A stretch of 64,000 nt of DNA from Malurus cyaneus samueli (lineage: Eukaryota; Chordata; Aves; Passeriformes; Maluridae), in contig CM019230.1 in NCBI GenBank assembly GCA_009741485.1, forward strand, positions 3,932,619-3,996,618. The letters run 5' to 3'. Position numbers and translations under genes: made by a program. Of the stretch, positions 1 to 9,300 are shown piece by piece. The notes below the pieces were generated by a model that was not told the DNA's origin, did not search any database, and saw nothing but the letters and a program-made list of their open reading frames with translations. Every line of letters begins with the position of its first letter. Position 1 is the stretch's first letter.

Positions 1-288
1 TAATTCTTTAAAGCCTTATTGGGCTGCATTTAAAACAAACACACAGTGAATTCTCTTAGGCTGTATTTTACAGCTGGGTTTTGAACTTCAAAGGAAGAGT
101 ATTAAGGTGCAGCCAGGAAATCCAAGGAACAACTGCCTCCCTTACGTCAGCATCCTGTGCCATCCCAGTGGATTTTAAAAGGAAAGCAAGTACACAAAGT
201 GCAACTGTAAATCCTGACATTTCCACAAATAATAGATTATTCTAATCTAAACCTTGCTTTTATTACAGTGGCTTTTCACTGTAAATAC
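1..288 (-). other. DGKE: DGKE intron 3 (partial)
   Basis: This is the intron downstream of the third DGKE coding exon; it begins with a GT donor on the minus strand at 288-287 and runs off the window. I looked for the next kinase-domain exon, including the glycine-rich GGDGT motif, and did not see it, so the rest of the gene lies beyond position 1. Confidence 0.75.
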
Positions 289-408
289 CTGAACGGGGTT
301 CAGCAGCATTTTGAATTCTCCCAGTAAAGTTTCCCCCATGTTGTTTCCACTGCGAGTGTTAGCCAGCACAATCACTGGCATCCAGTGTTTGCTGCTGTAA
401 GGGACCAC
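289..408 (-). CDS. DGKE: DGKE coding exon 3: start of the diacylglycerol kinase catalytic domain
   Basis: This exon encodes residues 203-242 of diacylglycerol kinase epsilon, the isoform that phosphorylates diacylglycerol to phosphatidic acid and prefers arachidonoyl-containing substrate in phosphatidylinositol turnover. It has a TTTTGCAG acceptor at its upstream side (AG at 410-409) and a CAG|GTATTT donor after 289. It is 120 bases long, exactly 40 codons, entering and leaving in phase 0. The peptide contains the start of the catalytic fold: [10 protein letters not shown] (residues 214-223) followed by NNMGE and LLGEF. The Asn-x-x-Ser-Gly pattern is the hallmark first strand and loop of the DAGK catalytic domain. 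The remaining catalytic and accessory domains lie outside the window, so the gene is partial here. Exon joining is inferred from matching phases. Confidence 0.95.
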
Positions 409-894
409 CTGCAAAAGGTAAAAACCACTCAGTCACACAAATACTGCATGTCTGAAAATGTTCACAGCCTTGCTCCAAACCCCATCCCCTGCAAGTGCTG
501 AAATGAGGAAATCACCATTTAGTCTGAAGGAGTCAAAACACAAACAAGCACTTCTGACACAGCAAGGCTGAAGATTCTGCAGTGCCCAGGACAACAAATA
601 CTACAGTGTTATGAACACAGCAGTAAAAAATGTGCAAAATGTTCAAGAAAGTAAGGCAGACAAATCTCAGTATTTTGGTAAAAAAATCCACATCTGCTTA
701 CACTTCAACTACCATGTTACTACAACATCAAACACCTCTGAATTAACACAACAAGTACTTAATATAGGTTGAAACATTTATCTGATAGTTGCTAACCTGA
801 CAATGTATTGAGTTCAGATTTCAAGGTCTGTCTGTGGGTTTATTTGGTTGGTTTTTTTAGTATATTCTAAGCCCAAGAAGCAGCAGGCCATTAC
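409..894 (-). other. DGKE: DGKE intron 2
   Basis: Intron of 486 bases with a GTAATG donor at 894-889 and a TTTTGCAG acceptor ending at 409. It separates two phase-0 exons. No additional exon or repeat is evident inside it. Confidence 0.9.
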
Positions 895-1054
895 CTTTTC
901 ATAACTTGTTCTTTTCTCTTTACGCATCTGGTTGATTGTAGACAAATAATAGGGTGGAATAATTAAATCTTTGAATTCTCCAAATGTACAATCCTCAGTC
1001 CTCAAACAATCCATCATGCATTCATCATGCACAGTGTACTGGCACCACACACAC
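895..1054 (-). CDS. DGKE: DGKE coding exon 2: end of second C1 zinc finger and linker
   Basis: This 160-base exon encodes the end of the split Arg149 codon through Lys202. It completes the second C1 (phorbol-ester/DAG-type) zinc finger, with Cys150, Cys153, His158, Cys161 and Cys171 in the expected C-x2-C-x4-H-x2-C order. It continues through the linker [11 protein letters not shown] and NQMRK that joins the C1 domains to the kinase domain. The acceptor is TTTTTTCCAG ending at 1055 and the donor is AAAG|GTAATG. The split codon AG+G across intron 1 restores Arg, and the exon ends in phase 0, matching exon 3. Sequence similarity to vertebrate DGKE is very high along the whole exon. The open frame continues about 30 codons into intron 2, but that part is intronic. 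Confidence 0.95.
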
Positions 1055-2647
1055 CTGGAAAAAAGACCAAAAAAACCATGAAAACAATCTTCAAACAGGC
1101 ACATTCATTTTGCTCATTTATTTTAGACTTTTACCAAAATATTTATGCTTACATGCACCGTTATAAGTAATACTTTAAACACATTACAGATAAAACCATG
1201 CATTCCCTGGAAGCCTATGGACTGGCTATAGAAAATGATATAAAATACTCATGCGTTTGCAGGTCTAGGAAAGCATTTGAATTCTGCTGGGGAAAAAATC
1301 CAACAGCTTTAAATTAATTATATTCCTTTTAATATAAAAAATAGGTGCTATAAACATGGTCCTGTTTGCAATATTAACAGTTACACTAAAAGCTTGTATG
1401 AAAACTGAACTCCTGTCCATCCTTAAAGAGCACTGACAAAACACTGGAGCTCAATTCAATAAAGTGTTACAAGTACTGTATTAATGCATTCCTTAAGGTT
1501 GATAATACCCCTTTAATCCTAAAACCTAAAAGGTTACACAGAACTGTACCGGGCTGATGGGATTTAGTTATGCAAAACTGCTTTGCTTTACGACCTATTC
1601 TAAAAGCTGTCCTGGAAAACAGACAAGAACAAGAGGAAATACTGCAATATCCACTTCCAGCCTCTGCAGAATGTTAATCCTCATTTGCTACATCCAAAGC
1701 CTTGATCTAAGCAGCTGGGAAAGCTATTTTTGGAGTCCTTCTGATTAATCCAACACATAACTAGAGTAGCAATGATACTTGCTCTATGCTGTGTCTCTTC
1801 CTCTCCTTCCTTCCTTTCCCCTTTGCCTCCAAATTCCTGCCTTTCCCTCCTCTCCTACACACACCCTCAAGGTTTTGTTTTTGACAATGTGCTCTTTTAC
1901 ACTGTGATTCTGCTTACTAACCAAGCAATTTGACAGTAACACATGGAAGCAAAGCAAAAGCTGGCAGAATACAGGCTGAAAAGATGACATTCTTTGAGTA
2001 GGCTGAAGTAACACACTGGGGCACCTATCACTGCATTCTGGCAGTGACAACTTCGCAAGCAGCCTTACTAGGGACAGTGCAAATTCATTTAATGGTTCCT
2101 CATATTTTTAAAACATGCTTATCACAAACTTTAACAATATATTGCAGTAGCTTATAAAACTTTTTTCAGCATCCTTAAAAATGAGCTTGAAACCTGTACA
2201 TGATTGTTTGTTCTATTTACACTAAGCAGATGCCAATTTTGAGATGCACAGTGGTTTTTGCATCTGTGACTTGTGTCAGTCAAATTGCTCAGCCTACCCA
2301 CTGTCCATTTGACAAATGTACTAAGAGCTTCTTAATGTCATCCCCTAAAATACAAACTCCCTTGGACACTGAGAGTCTCTTGTGTGTAATTATACAACAG
2401 CCTGCACATCATGCTGCAGTAATGCAATTAAAAGAACGAGTGGACATGAGATGCAATGCCTCACTCTTAATCTATGACTCACAAGCATCCATTTTAATTT
2501 TAGGTTCTTTGAAGTTTGTTTTTTGTACCAATATCTTATCCGACTATTGCAGGATCTCCTTCGGGGTGTGGTGTCCCAACAACCCCGTGGAAAACACCAC
2601 ACTGACACGGCACTGTACGTTCTCCCGCACAGACTCCCCTGCAGTAC
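1055..2647 (-). other. DGKE: DGKE intron 1
   Basis: Intron of about 1.6 kb between a GTACTG donor (2647-2642) and a pyrimidine-rich TTCCAG acceptor (ends 1055). It contains a T/C-rich tract on the plus strand near 1796-1860 and otherwise ordinary AT-rich sequence. I see no other exon, and the open frames across it show no recognisable protein. Confidence 0.85.
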
Positions 2648-3093
2648 CTGTAGTCGCAGAGCTTGGGCTGTGTGCCGCACTGTTGTTTGCAGATCATGCA
2701 GCAGCTGCAGAGGGGGACGTTGCCCCTGATCCAGTGATGCGGCATGGAGCTGGGGGCTCCGCCGGTGCCCCTCATCATGATCTCCTTGCAGAGGAAGCGC
2801 TGGTCCGCCTTCTTGAGGCAGCTCTCGCAGAGGCGCAGCCCGCAGCAGCCGCAGAAGGCGCCGCGGAGGATGTGCTGGGAGCACACGCAGCAGTACGAGG
2901 GCTGCCCGAAGAGGTCCGTGTAGTGCCAGTCGTGTTTGCTCTTGCGGAAGATGTCCCGTATCAGCAGCTGCCGCCGGGACCGCTGGAAGCTGCACCACGC
3001 CGTGATGAGCACGGGCAGGAGCACGGAGCACAGGGTCCACAGGGCCAGGCGCCAGTCGGCCACGGCCCGGGAGGCATCGCCCGAGCCCTCCAT
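2648..3093 (-). CDS. DGKE: DGKE coding exon 1: N terminus, membrane segment, first C1 and start of second C1 domain
   Basis: First coding exon of diacylglycerol kinase epsilon, 446 bases, ending in a split Arg149 codon before a GTACTG donor. The start ATG at 3093 sits in a good context (G at -3 and +4) and gives an N terminus of the usual kind. Residues about 16-36 form the single hydrophobic segment ([18 protein letters not shown]) that anchors this isoform at membranes. It is followed by a basic cluster RSRR near 38-41. The first C1 domain spans about 54-102; Cys68, Cys71, Cys81, Cys84, Cys92 and Cys102 are in place, while the His expected at position 89 is Cys. The second C1 domain begins at His119, with Cys132, Cys135 and Cys146. 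The exon is GC-rich and lies in a CpG-rich promoter block. The frame open past the donor is intronic. Confidence 0.96.
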
Positions 3094-3600
3094 CCCCGCG
3101 CCTCCCCGGCCTAACCCCTCGCACCTCTCGGCCAGGCGGCGGGGCGAGCCCCGGAACGGCCCCTTCGCCTAGGGAACACTCGCAGCTTCATGAACCATCT
3201 TTTATCCCTCCTCAGGGCTCGGCACCGACCCGCGCCACATCGGGCCGACGGCAGGGTTCCGGCCGGGGCTCCTCCGCCGCCCGCCCGGGCCTTGCGCAGC
3301 GCCGGCGCCCCGGCTCCTCCCCCCGCTGCCCCGGCGCCGGGAGATGCGGCCGCACGTCCCGGCTACCCTCGCCGCTTCCCCGGCCCTTCCGCGGGCACAC
3401 GGGGCGGAGCGGAGCGGACACCGCGCTCGGCCCGGCGGAGCTGCCGGCGGTGCCGGGCTCTCGGCGGGCTGGCAGCGGCGCCGCGGGATGCGCGGGCGGC
3501 GGAAGCGGAAGCGGCTCGGGGCCGTTGCAGGAGACGGCGCCGCCCGCCCCCGTCTGTCGCGACAGCGGGGATGTCGCCGGGAACGCTCCGCAGTCGCGAC
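2700..3600. promoter_or_regulatory. CpG-rich block around the DGKE start, probable promoter
   Basis: GC content and CpG density are much higher here than in the surrounding AT-rich sequence, and the block covers DGKE exon 1 and its upstream flank. This is the usual form of a vertebrate housekeeping promoter. In human, DGKE and C17orf67 are transcribed divergently, so the block may also feed an upstream non-coding exon of C17orf67. I see no single TATA element, and the transcription start sites are not determined. Confidence 0.7.
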
Positions 3601-3958
3601 GGTGCCTGGCCGAGCGGCTCCGGAGCGGCTCCAGCACCTGCTCCAGCTCCAGCACCACCTCCGGCTCCAGCTCCGGCTCAGCTCCGGCTCCGGCTCCAGT
3701 TCCAGCTCCAGCTCCAGCTCCGGTCCAGCTCCGGCTCCAGCTCCAGCTCCAGCACCAGCTCCGGCTCCGGAGCGGCTCCAGCTCCAGCTCCAGCACCAGC
3801 TCCGGCTCCAGCTCCGGCTCCAGCTCCGGCTCCGGAGCGGCTCCAGCTCCAGCTCCAGCTCCAGCACCAGCTCCGGCTGCGGAGCGGCTCCAGCACCTGC
3901 TCCAGCTCCAGCACCAGCTCCGGCTGCGGAGCGGCTCCAGCTGCGGCTCCAGTGGGCC
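3601..3958. repeat. GC-rich six-base-periodic minisatellite upstream of DGKE
   Basis: About 350 bases built from near-perfect hexamers of the form GCTCCA/GCTCCG on the plus strand. There is a higher-order level: the motif GGAGCGGCTCCAG recurs at about 3622, 3769, 3834, 3881 and 3928, with the last three copies 47 bases apart. Because the hexamer is a multiple of three, all frames stay open and give Ser/Gly/Ala/Pro-rich or Arg/Glu-rich translations, which are not genes. It lies 500-860 bases upstream of the DGKE start codon. Confidence 0.92.
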
Positions 3959-4010
3959 CCGACCCCAGGCCAAGGCCGCGCTGGCTCGGGGCCGCCTGAC
4001 CGCCGTGTTT

Positions 4011-4060
4011 GTGCCTTTATTGCCCAACCATAAATGCTTTTCCCCGTCATTTCATTCTGT
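4011..4060 (+). repeat. Left copy of a 50-base direct repeat flanking the CR1 fragment
   Basis: A 50-base segment whose core, TTATTGCCCAACCATAAATG, is exactly repeated at 4441-4490, with a few differences elsewhere. It abuts the 3' end of the CR1 fragment. It may be a long target-site duplication or a local duplication. Confidence 0.85.
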
Positions 4061-4410
4061 TCTAGAATCATGGCATCATCAAGGGTGGAAGAGGCCTTTA
4101 ATATCATCCAGTCCGCCCAGTGGCATTGCCACTGTAAGCATTGCAACCCCGAAACCGCATCCCCCAGTGCCAGGTCCAGGTGCCTCTTGGATTCCTCCAG
4201 GGATGGTGACTGTGCCATCCCACTGGGCAGCTCCTTCTAAAATGAAACAGTGACATTTTTTTCTAATGTATAGTGTGAATCTCCCCTGTCTCATCTTAAG
4301 GCCCTTTCCCTTGTCCTCTCACTGCAGGCACAGCAGAAGAGCTCCATCCCCACCTCCCTACAACCTTTTAGAGTTTGTGGAGAGTGATGAGGTCCCCCTT
4401 GAGTTGTGCC
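4061..4410 (-). mobile_element. Truncated CR1 LINE 3' end
   Basis: Read on the plus strand this is the reverse complement of the 3' end of a CR1 retroposon. It has TAGAATCATGG next to the 3' terminus, then a stretch resembling the CR1 block around 'ATCATC(C/A)AGTC', then 'CCTCCAGGGATGGTGACT' and the 'CTGGGCAG' block. It ends near 4380-4400 with GTGATGAGGTCCCCCTTGAG. CR1 copies are usually truncated at the 5' side, and this one retains only about 350 bases, with no reverse transcriptase. The family call rests on recognition of these blocks. Confidence 0.85.
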
Positions 4411-4440
4411 TTTGTGCCCATGTTTGTCCTCCCCATGGCT

Positions 4441-4490
4441 GTGCTTTATTGCCCAACCATAAATGCTTTCCCCCCATCATTGCGTTCTGT
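4441..4490 (+). repeat. Right copy of the 50-base direct repeat flanking the CR1 fragment
   Basis: Second copy of the segment at 4011-4060, in the same orientation. It differs by a one-base gap, a C insertion and a few substitutions, so the pair is old. Confidence 0.85.
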
Positions 4491-5526
4491 CATTACATGT
4501 TTGACTCTTTCCCCTGGAACACTTCTAAAAATAGTGGTTGCCTTTAGAACCTATAGGTTTTTGTGCTTTCAAAACAGTATTTTGGGCAATGATATAAATC
4601 CATACAGCATATACAAAATAGTTTGGATTCTAGGGTCTTGGCATCTTAAAAAAAAACACTGAAAAATGCAGATGCTCCACAGTTGGTCAATACTCAGGTT
4701 TCCAAGAGAATTTCCTCACTTCCTTCATGTAAGAGCCAATGATGAACTCTGACTACCTATTTTATATGTTATATTTGATGACACATGTTTAATTTCCTAC
4801 CAATTGGTGATGCTGGTGCCACGTGTCCATCATGGCACTGCCCGGCAGAGTTCTGGGCAGTCACATTTCTCAAAGCCAAAACTATGCAGTGACATTTGCT
4901 AAGCTACATCCTTAACACTATGTATGTTTCCTAGTAAGGCCATTAAAAATCCTGTTTTCTACTAACTTGTACTGAAAAGAGAAGAATTATGTGAGTTTTC
5001 ATTTGTATGGTTCTATTAATTCGATAGAAAACTTTGTTGTGTTTCTCAGCAGTCATAATTTGGCTTTGCTAGAGTTAAATCCCAGTATTTCTCTGCTGGA
5101 CCAAAGTTAGAGACAATCTTTGAAAAAGGGGCCCCTTTGCAGCTGCCTCTGAGATTAACAGTACTGGGCAATTGTTTCTTTTAAAAAACAATTGTTTACC
5201 TTGGGCACCAAAAACCTTTGCTTGCCATGCTAACTGTAAGAGGATAGGCTTTATTTTCACAAATTTAAAATACCCAGCATAACTCCGAAGCCTGAGGTGG
5301 AGAAAAGGCCTTCTATTTTCTTTCCCTCAGGAGCAGAGTTATGCTGAGAATGTGTGAGCAGATAATAGACTAATTCAAACCTTCAGACCAGATGTCTTCA
5401 GAATCCTTCTATCACTCAAATTAAAGCATAAACAAACAGTTGTGACTGACGTAGCTCCTTCAAAGAGACGAATGCCTCGGTCAGGGTTGCTCACTTTGGA
5501 ACAGACTGAGAGAAAGCAGAACCAAA
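4491..5526 (+). other. Upstream region and probable 5' UTR of C17orf67
   Basis: AT-rich sequence between the CR1 block and the first coding exon of C17orf67, without a CpG island. The last ~70 bases before the ATG are probably 5' UTR. I could not decide whether the ATG exon is also the first exon or is joined to an upstream exon near the DGKE promoter. No other gene is evident. Confidence 0.5.
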
Positions 5527-5581
5527 ATGAAGAAGTTTCTTGTGTTTGTCTCCTTTCTGGTCCTGATGGCCACTCTTACAG
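5527..5581 (+). CDS. C17orf67: C17orf67 homolog, coding exon 1 (signal peptide)
   Basis: A 55-base coding exon beginning with an ATG in good context (A at -3) and ending ACAG|GTAGGA. It encodes MKKFLVFVSFLVLMATLT: two lysines followed by an uninterrupted hydrophobic core, a typical secretory signal peptide. The remaining single base joins the next exon to make an Asp codon. Vertebrate C17orf67 is a small predicted secreted protein of unknown function. Its head-to-head position next to DGKE matches the mammalian arrangement. The identification rests on the signal exon plus the conserved second exon. Confidence 0.88.
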
Positions 5582-6275
5582 GTAGGAGTTTATGTCAACA
5601 AACCTGCATATGTGTGTAGAGCTGCAGAGCATAAAAATAGTGATAGTTTGTCAATCTTCTGTTTTAGTATTCATTATTCATATATTTAATTTCTAACACT
5701 CAGCTGTTTTTATATTGCGGGCTTTCTGTGATTTGATTTTTAACAATGATGCTGTTGTATTTGATATTTAACTCTCTGCATTACAACGCTGTACTCATTT
5801 ATTGTAAACCCCAAAAATTTACTTTTACTTGCATACTATTTTAATATTATTTTACCAAAGTCTTGCCCGTGGAATGTTCAATGCAATCTCTTCTTTGCAA
5901 CATGTTTAAATCATTACTTTGAAAAATAATCCTAGAAAGCAACACAGAAAAGAACAAAGAGATGGAAGAGTCAATGGAAGAGTCACTAATGCCAGTGGTT
6001 AGATGGTGCTGTTATATTTGCTCATGTTATAGTAACATGAATATGTGGGCTGTGCTTTGTACTAGTAGAACAGGAGAAAAAACAAGTATGAAAGTGGTTT
6101 AAAATTCCACTGCTATCTAATGGTATGTGGTACCCCCTGGGAAGGGGCTGTAATGAAAGAACACTTTATATATAGAAAAAAAATCAAGTTTTGGAGATAT
6201 TTCATTTCACAGCTGACAGATAAAATGCTACATTTTTGATCATTTCAGAACTAATTTCTGCTCTTCTCTCTTTAG
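5582..6275 (+). other. C17orf67: C17orf67 intron 1
   Basis: Intron of 694 bases with a GTAGGA donor and a CTCTCTTTAG acceptor. The sequence is AT-rich with no other feature recognised. Confidence 0.85.
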
Positions 6276-6376
6276 ATACGTCACCAATTTTGTCTGAAAA
6301 AGATGCCAAACAGATTCTGAGGACTCGTCGTGAAGACAGACCGAGAAAAGCTGGTTTCCCTGACGAGCCAATGAGG
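6276..6376 (+). CDS. C17orf67: C17orf67 homolog, coding exon 2 (conserved mature N terminus)
   Basis: A 101-base exon; with one base from exon 1 it gives 34 codons, beginning DTSPILSEKDAKQILRTRR and ending GFPDEPMR. This closely matches the conserved part of vertebrate C17orf67, which is rich in basic and acidic residues just after the signal peptide. The acceptor is TTTAG and the presumed donor is AGG|GTGATT. The donor is a weak match to GTRAGT. If it is not used, the frame continues for seven residues (VIYDIYY) to a stop at 6398-6400, giving a protein of about 59 residues. I did not find the final exon expected from the mammalian gene, which encodes a His/Cys-containing C terminus; it may be far downstream, diverged, or outside the window. 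Confidence 0.88.
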
Positions 6377-9300
6377 GTGATTTATGACATTTACTATTAA
6401 ATTACATTACCTAAAAGTCCCCAACACCAAATGGTTTAGTTTTAGTTGGTCCTGGGAGGAGCAGGGAGTTGAACTTGGTGATCTTTATGGATTCCGTGAC
6501 TGTCTATGGGGAGGGGAGGGATCCAGGGCTAAAGAAGTGTTGGATTTCTGATTCTGCTGCTCTGCCCTTGCCACTTTCCATCCCACCACTGTTAGGAGCA
6601 AACACTTTTGAGAAATTCCAACCTTTTTAATTATTTTATTTTATTTTTTTTTATCTAGACAGCAAAACTGGCCCTCTGTAAGAAAACCTAAACACAGAGT
6701 ATTTGTTTTACTCATTAAATGTCAAGGTTTTCAGTAGAAAAGGAAACATCTTCTGTTAAAAAACAAACCCTTGCTGCCATGTGGAATGTGGAGATTTTCC
6801 ATGTGAATGAAGGTGCATGGCCACTGCATCCCTGGGCACAGTTTATGCACACGGACTCAAGGAGAAAAACTGATTTTGTATGGATGCTTTGTAGCAGAAT
6901 GAAATTAGTGCTGGGATGAACCCACCTCTGTTCATCTATTTTAAGCAAAAGCTGTTTGTACTGGGCCAGATCATGCTGAGCTGGGGAATGTAATTTGCAA
7001 TTCTTTGTGACACTCTTTGACTTCCACAGTGCTGTTTGAGTCAAAAACCTGTTCAGTTACAGACAGCAAGATCAGCCCCCTCTGATTATTAAAAAATGTA
7101 ATTTATCTTATCAGCATGTTTGAATCTGACTTTGACTGAGATTCTGCTTTTGATAATGTGGCATCTCCTCAGTCACATAGTTTTGTTCCCTGCCAGTTCC
7201 TAATGCAGTCTCTCCCCAGGGATTTCAGCCAGGTTTTCCCTTGCTGTGGGGTGAGAAAGCCCAGAGAAGGGCAGGATCCTGATGCTGCCTGCTGGCACCC
7301 AGAGTGGGTGGCACAAAGGAGCTGGGTGACTGCAGGAGCACTTGGCCAGTGCAGAGGGTTTGGGCTACAGCCTCCAGTCCAACAGTGCCCACTGTGCAAA
7401 GAAATGGGGAAGTATTTGGAATAAATGTATGTGGTGTTCACAAATCTTATGAGCCCACAGGCACTGGGATTTTTAAAATGTAAATGTTGTCCCCGATGGA
7501 GGTCAAGTTTTTGGTACACAGCCCAACTTTGGTAATTTGTTGCTCAGACCAAAGGCTCTCTATAAATTGGTATGGAAAATTCACATTATTTTATTTATCA
7601 CAGAAAGATCAGCCAGTACTGATGTGTGCTACCTACCAGAACCCTTCAGAGTCCTGTCACATGATCCTGCAAGGGGTTAATGTTCTTCAAGCAGCAGGAA
7701 CCAATATTCAAAAGAGGCTATAACAGACCTATCTGTGAGAATCCTTTGTATGCTGAGGCCCAACAAAGGCTTCTGTGTCGATATGCAAATAAGAAATGTG
7801 TATGCAGAATTCCTGATTTATGAATATTGTTGTATAATTCTTGCTGAACACCTTTACTGATCTGGAGATTATGTCATTCATTAAATATTTCTAGGCTGGG
7901 GCAAGCTGACTAGCAACACCATTTCACTACATTTGATTATTTGAAAGAGTAAATTAATTGCTCTTACACCAGCTGTAAAATTACCCTGGGTCCCTGGCCT
8001 GCCATCAGAATTGATTACATAATTAAATTACTTTTTCTTTTCTTTAAATAGGAGTATATTTCTTCTACTGTGTGTATTTTTAAATTCATAATAAAAGGCA
8101 GAGCAACACATTGGGAGAGAAGGGAATTACCAAAGGCTGGAGGAAGCACCTTGTGCTGAAGGGCAGCTGAGCAGGGGCAGGGAACAGAAATGTCCCAGCC
8201 ATCGACTCTGTCACTCTGTTCTATTCACATTAGTAAAACTCTGGTTATTCATTTCTCTGCTGTGTGGGTGTGAGTTGGTGACTGCACAACATTCTTATTA
8301 ATGTTGCTTCAAACTGCTCCCGTTTCTCTCCTGTCTGCTTATCCATTTCAAAAGATAGAAAGTTCATCTGCTTAAAATTCTCCTCTCTATTTGTACATCT
8401 CTGAATACCTTTGAAAATCGGGATGTTGTGTTAGACTTCAATGGGGCTTTGTTAATCCACAATAAGCAAAGGTCTGAAATTTATTTAAAAACAAAAACAT
8501 AAAATTCCCAAACCTCAGCCTTAGGAGGTAACTTGGCAGTTTTCAAAAAAAACCTTCCAGCTGAGACACAGTTGAAAGCTGGCTCGCTTAGCTACAGGAA
8601 TTCTTCCCAGCAGCTGTTCACAGGCCACTGTGAAGAATTAATGTTAGAAAAGTGCTTAAATGATTTGAAGCCCTTTAGACGTTATTAGTATGGCCAATGC
8701 CAGCATAGATTTTGATAATATTTTGGGGTTTCTTTTTTTCTGCAGATCTCCTCATGGTTACATGGATTTATACACAATTGTACAAAGGAGGACAAGATTA
8801 TTCCTGCATTGGCTGCATCCTCCTTGTAGAGCAGAACCCCTTTGCAGTACAGTGCAATCCTCATGATACAGCACAACTTCCAGCTCTAAGTGGTTTGATA
8901 TGTTATACACCACCATGTATTTTCTACCAGTAATGACTGCATGCTTGAATAAATGGGTTGAGGGTTTCCACAGTTTCTGAGGTGTGGGCAAGAATAAATC
9001 CTTGATTAGTCCTAGAGTATCCTTTTAAGGGTACAGCTTTAGACTGTCTGAAGCAAAGGGAACTTGGAGGGAGAGGTCAATAGAAAATTGCAGAATACCA
9101 ACATGAAGAGAAAGCCAGCTTTCTGGGCTCTGGAGGAATCCTTAATTACAGTTTTCTAGGCTAAATAACAACCTTGCATGAAGACATAACATTTATGCAA
9201 CACTATGTCTTATTGCCTGATGAATATTTCATGTATTGTTTCATAATAAAAACTTGACTCAATTCCATTTTCAGATTATTTTGTTCCCTTAGTCTTAGTT

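Noticed and set aside
2200..3114. 304-codon plus-strand frame
   Set aside because: It is antisense to DGKE exon 1; the exon's strong protein similarity on the minus strand explains the open frame.
3190..4253. Several 180-340-codon frames on both strands, rich in Ser, Gly, Arg, Pro and Ala
   Set aside because: They follow from the hexamer minisatellite, whose period is a multiple of three and has no stops; frames end soon after the array.
8736..8830. Possible third exon of C17orf67 after a TTTTTTTCTGCAG acceptor-like site at 8734-8747
   Set aside because: The translation shows no similarity to the expected C-terminal exon in any phase.
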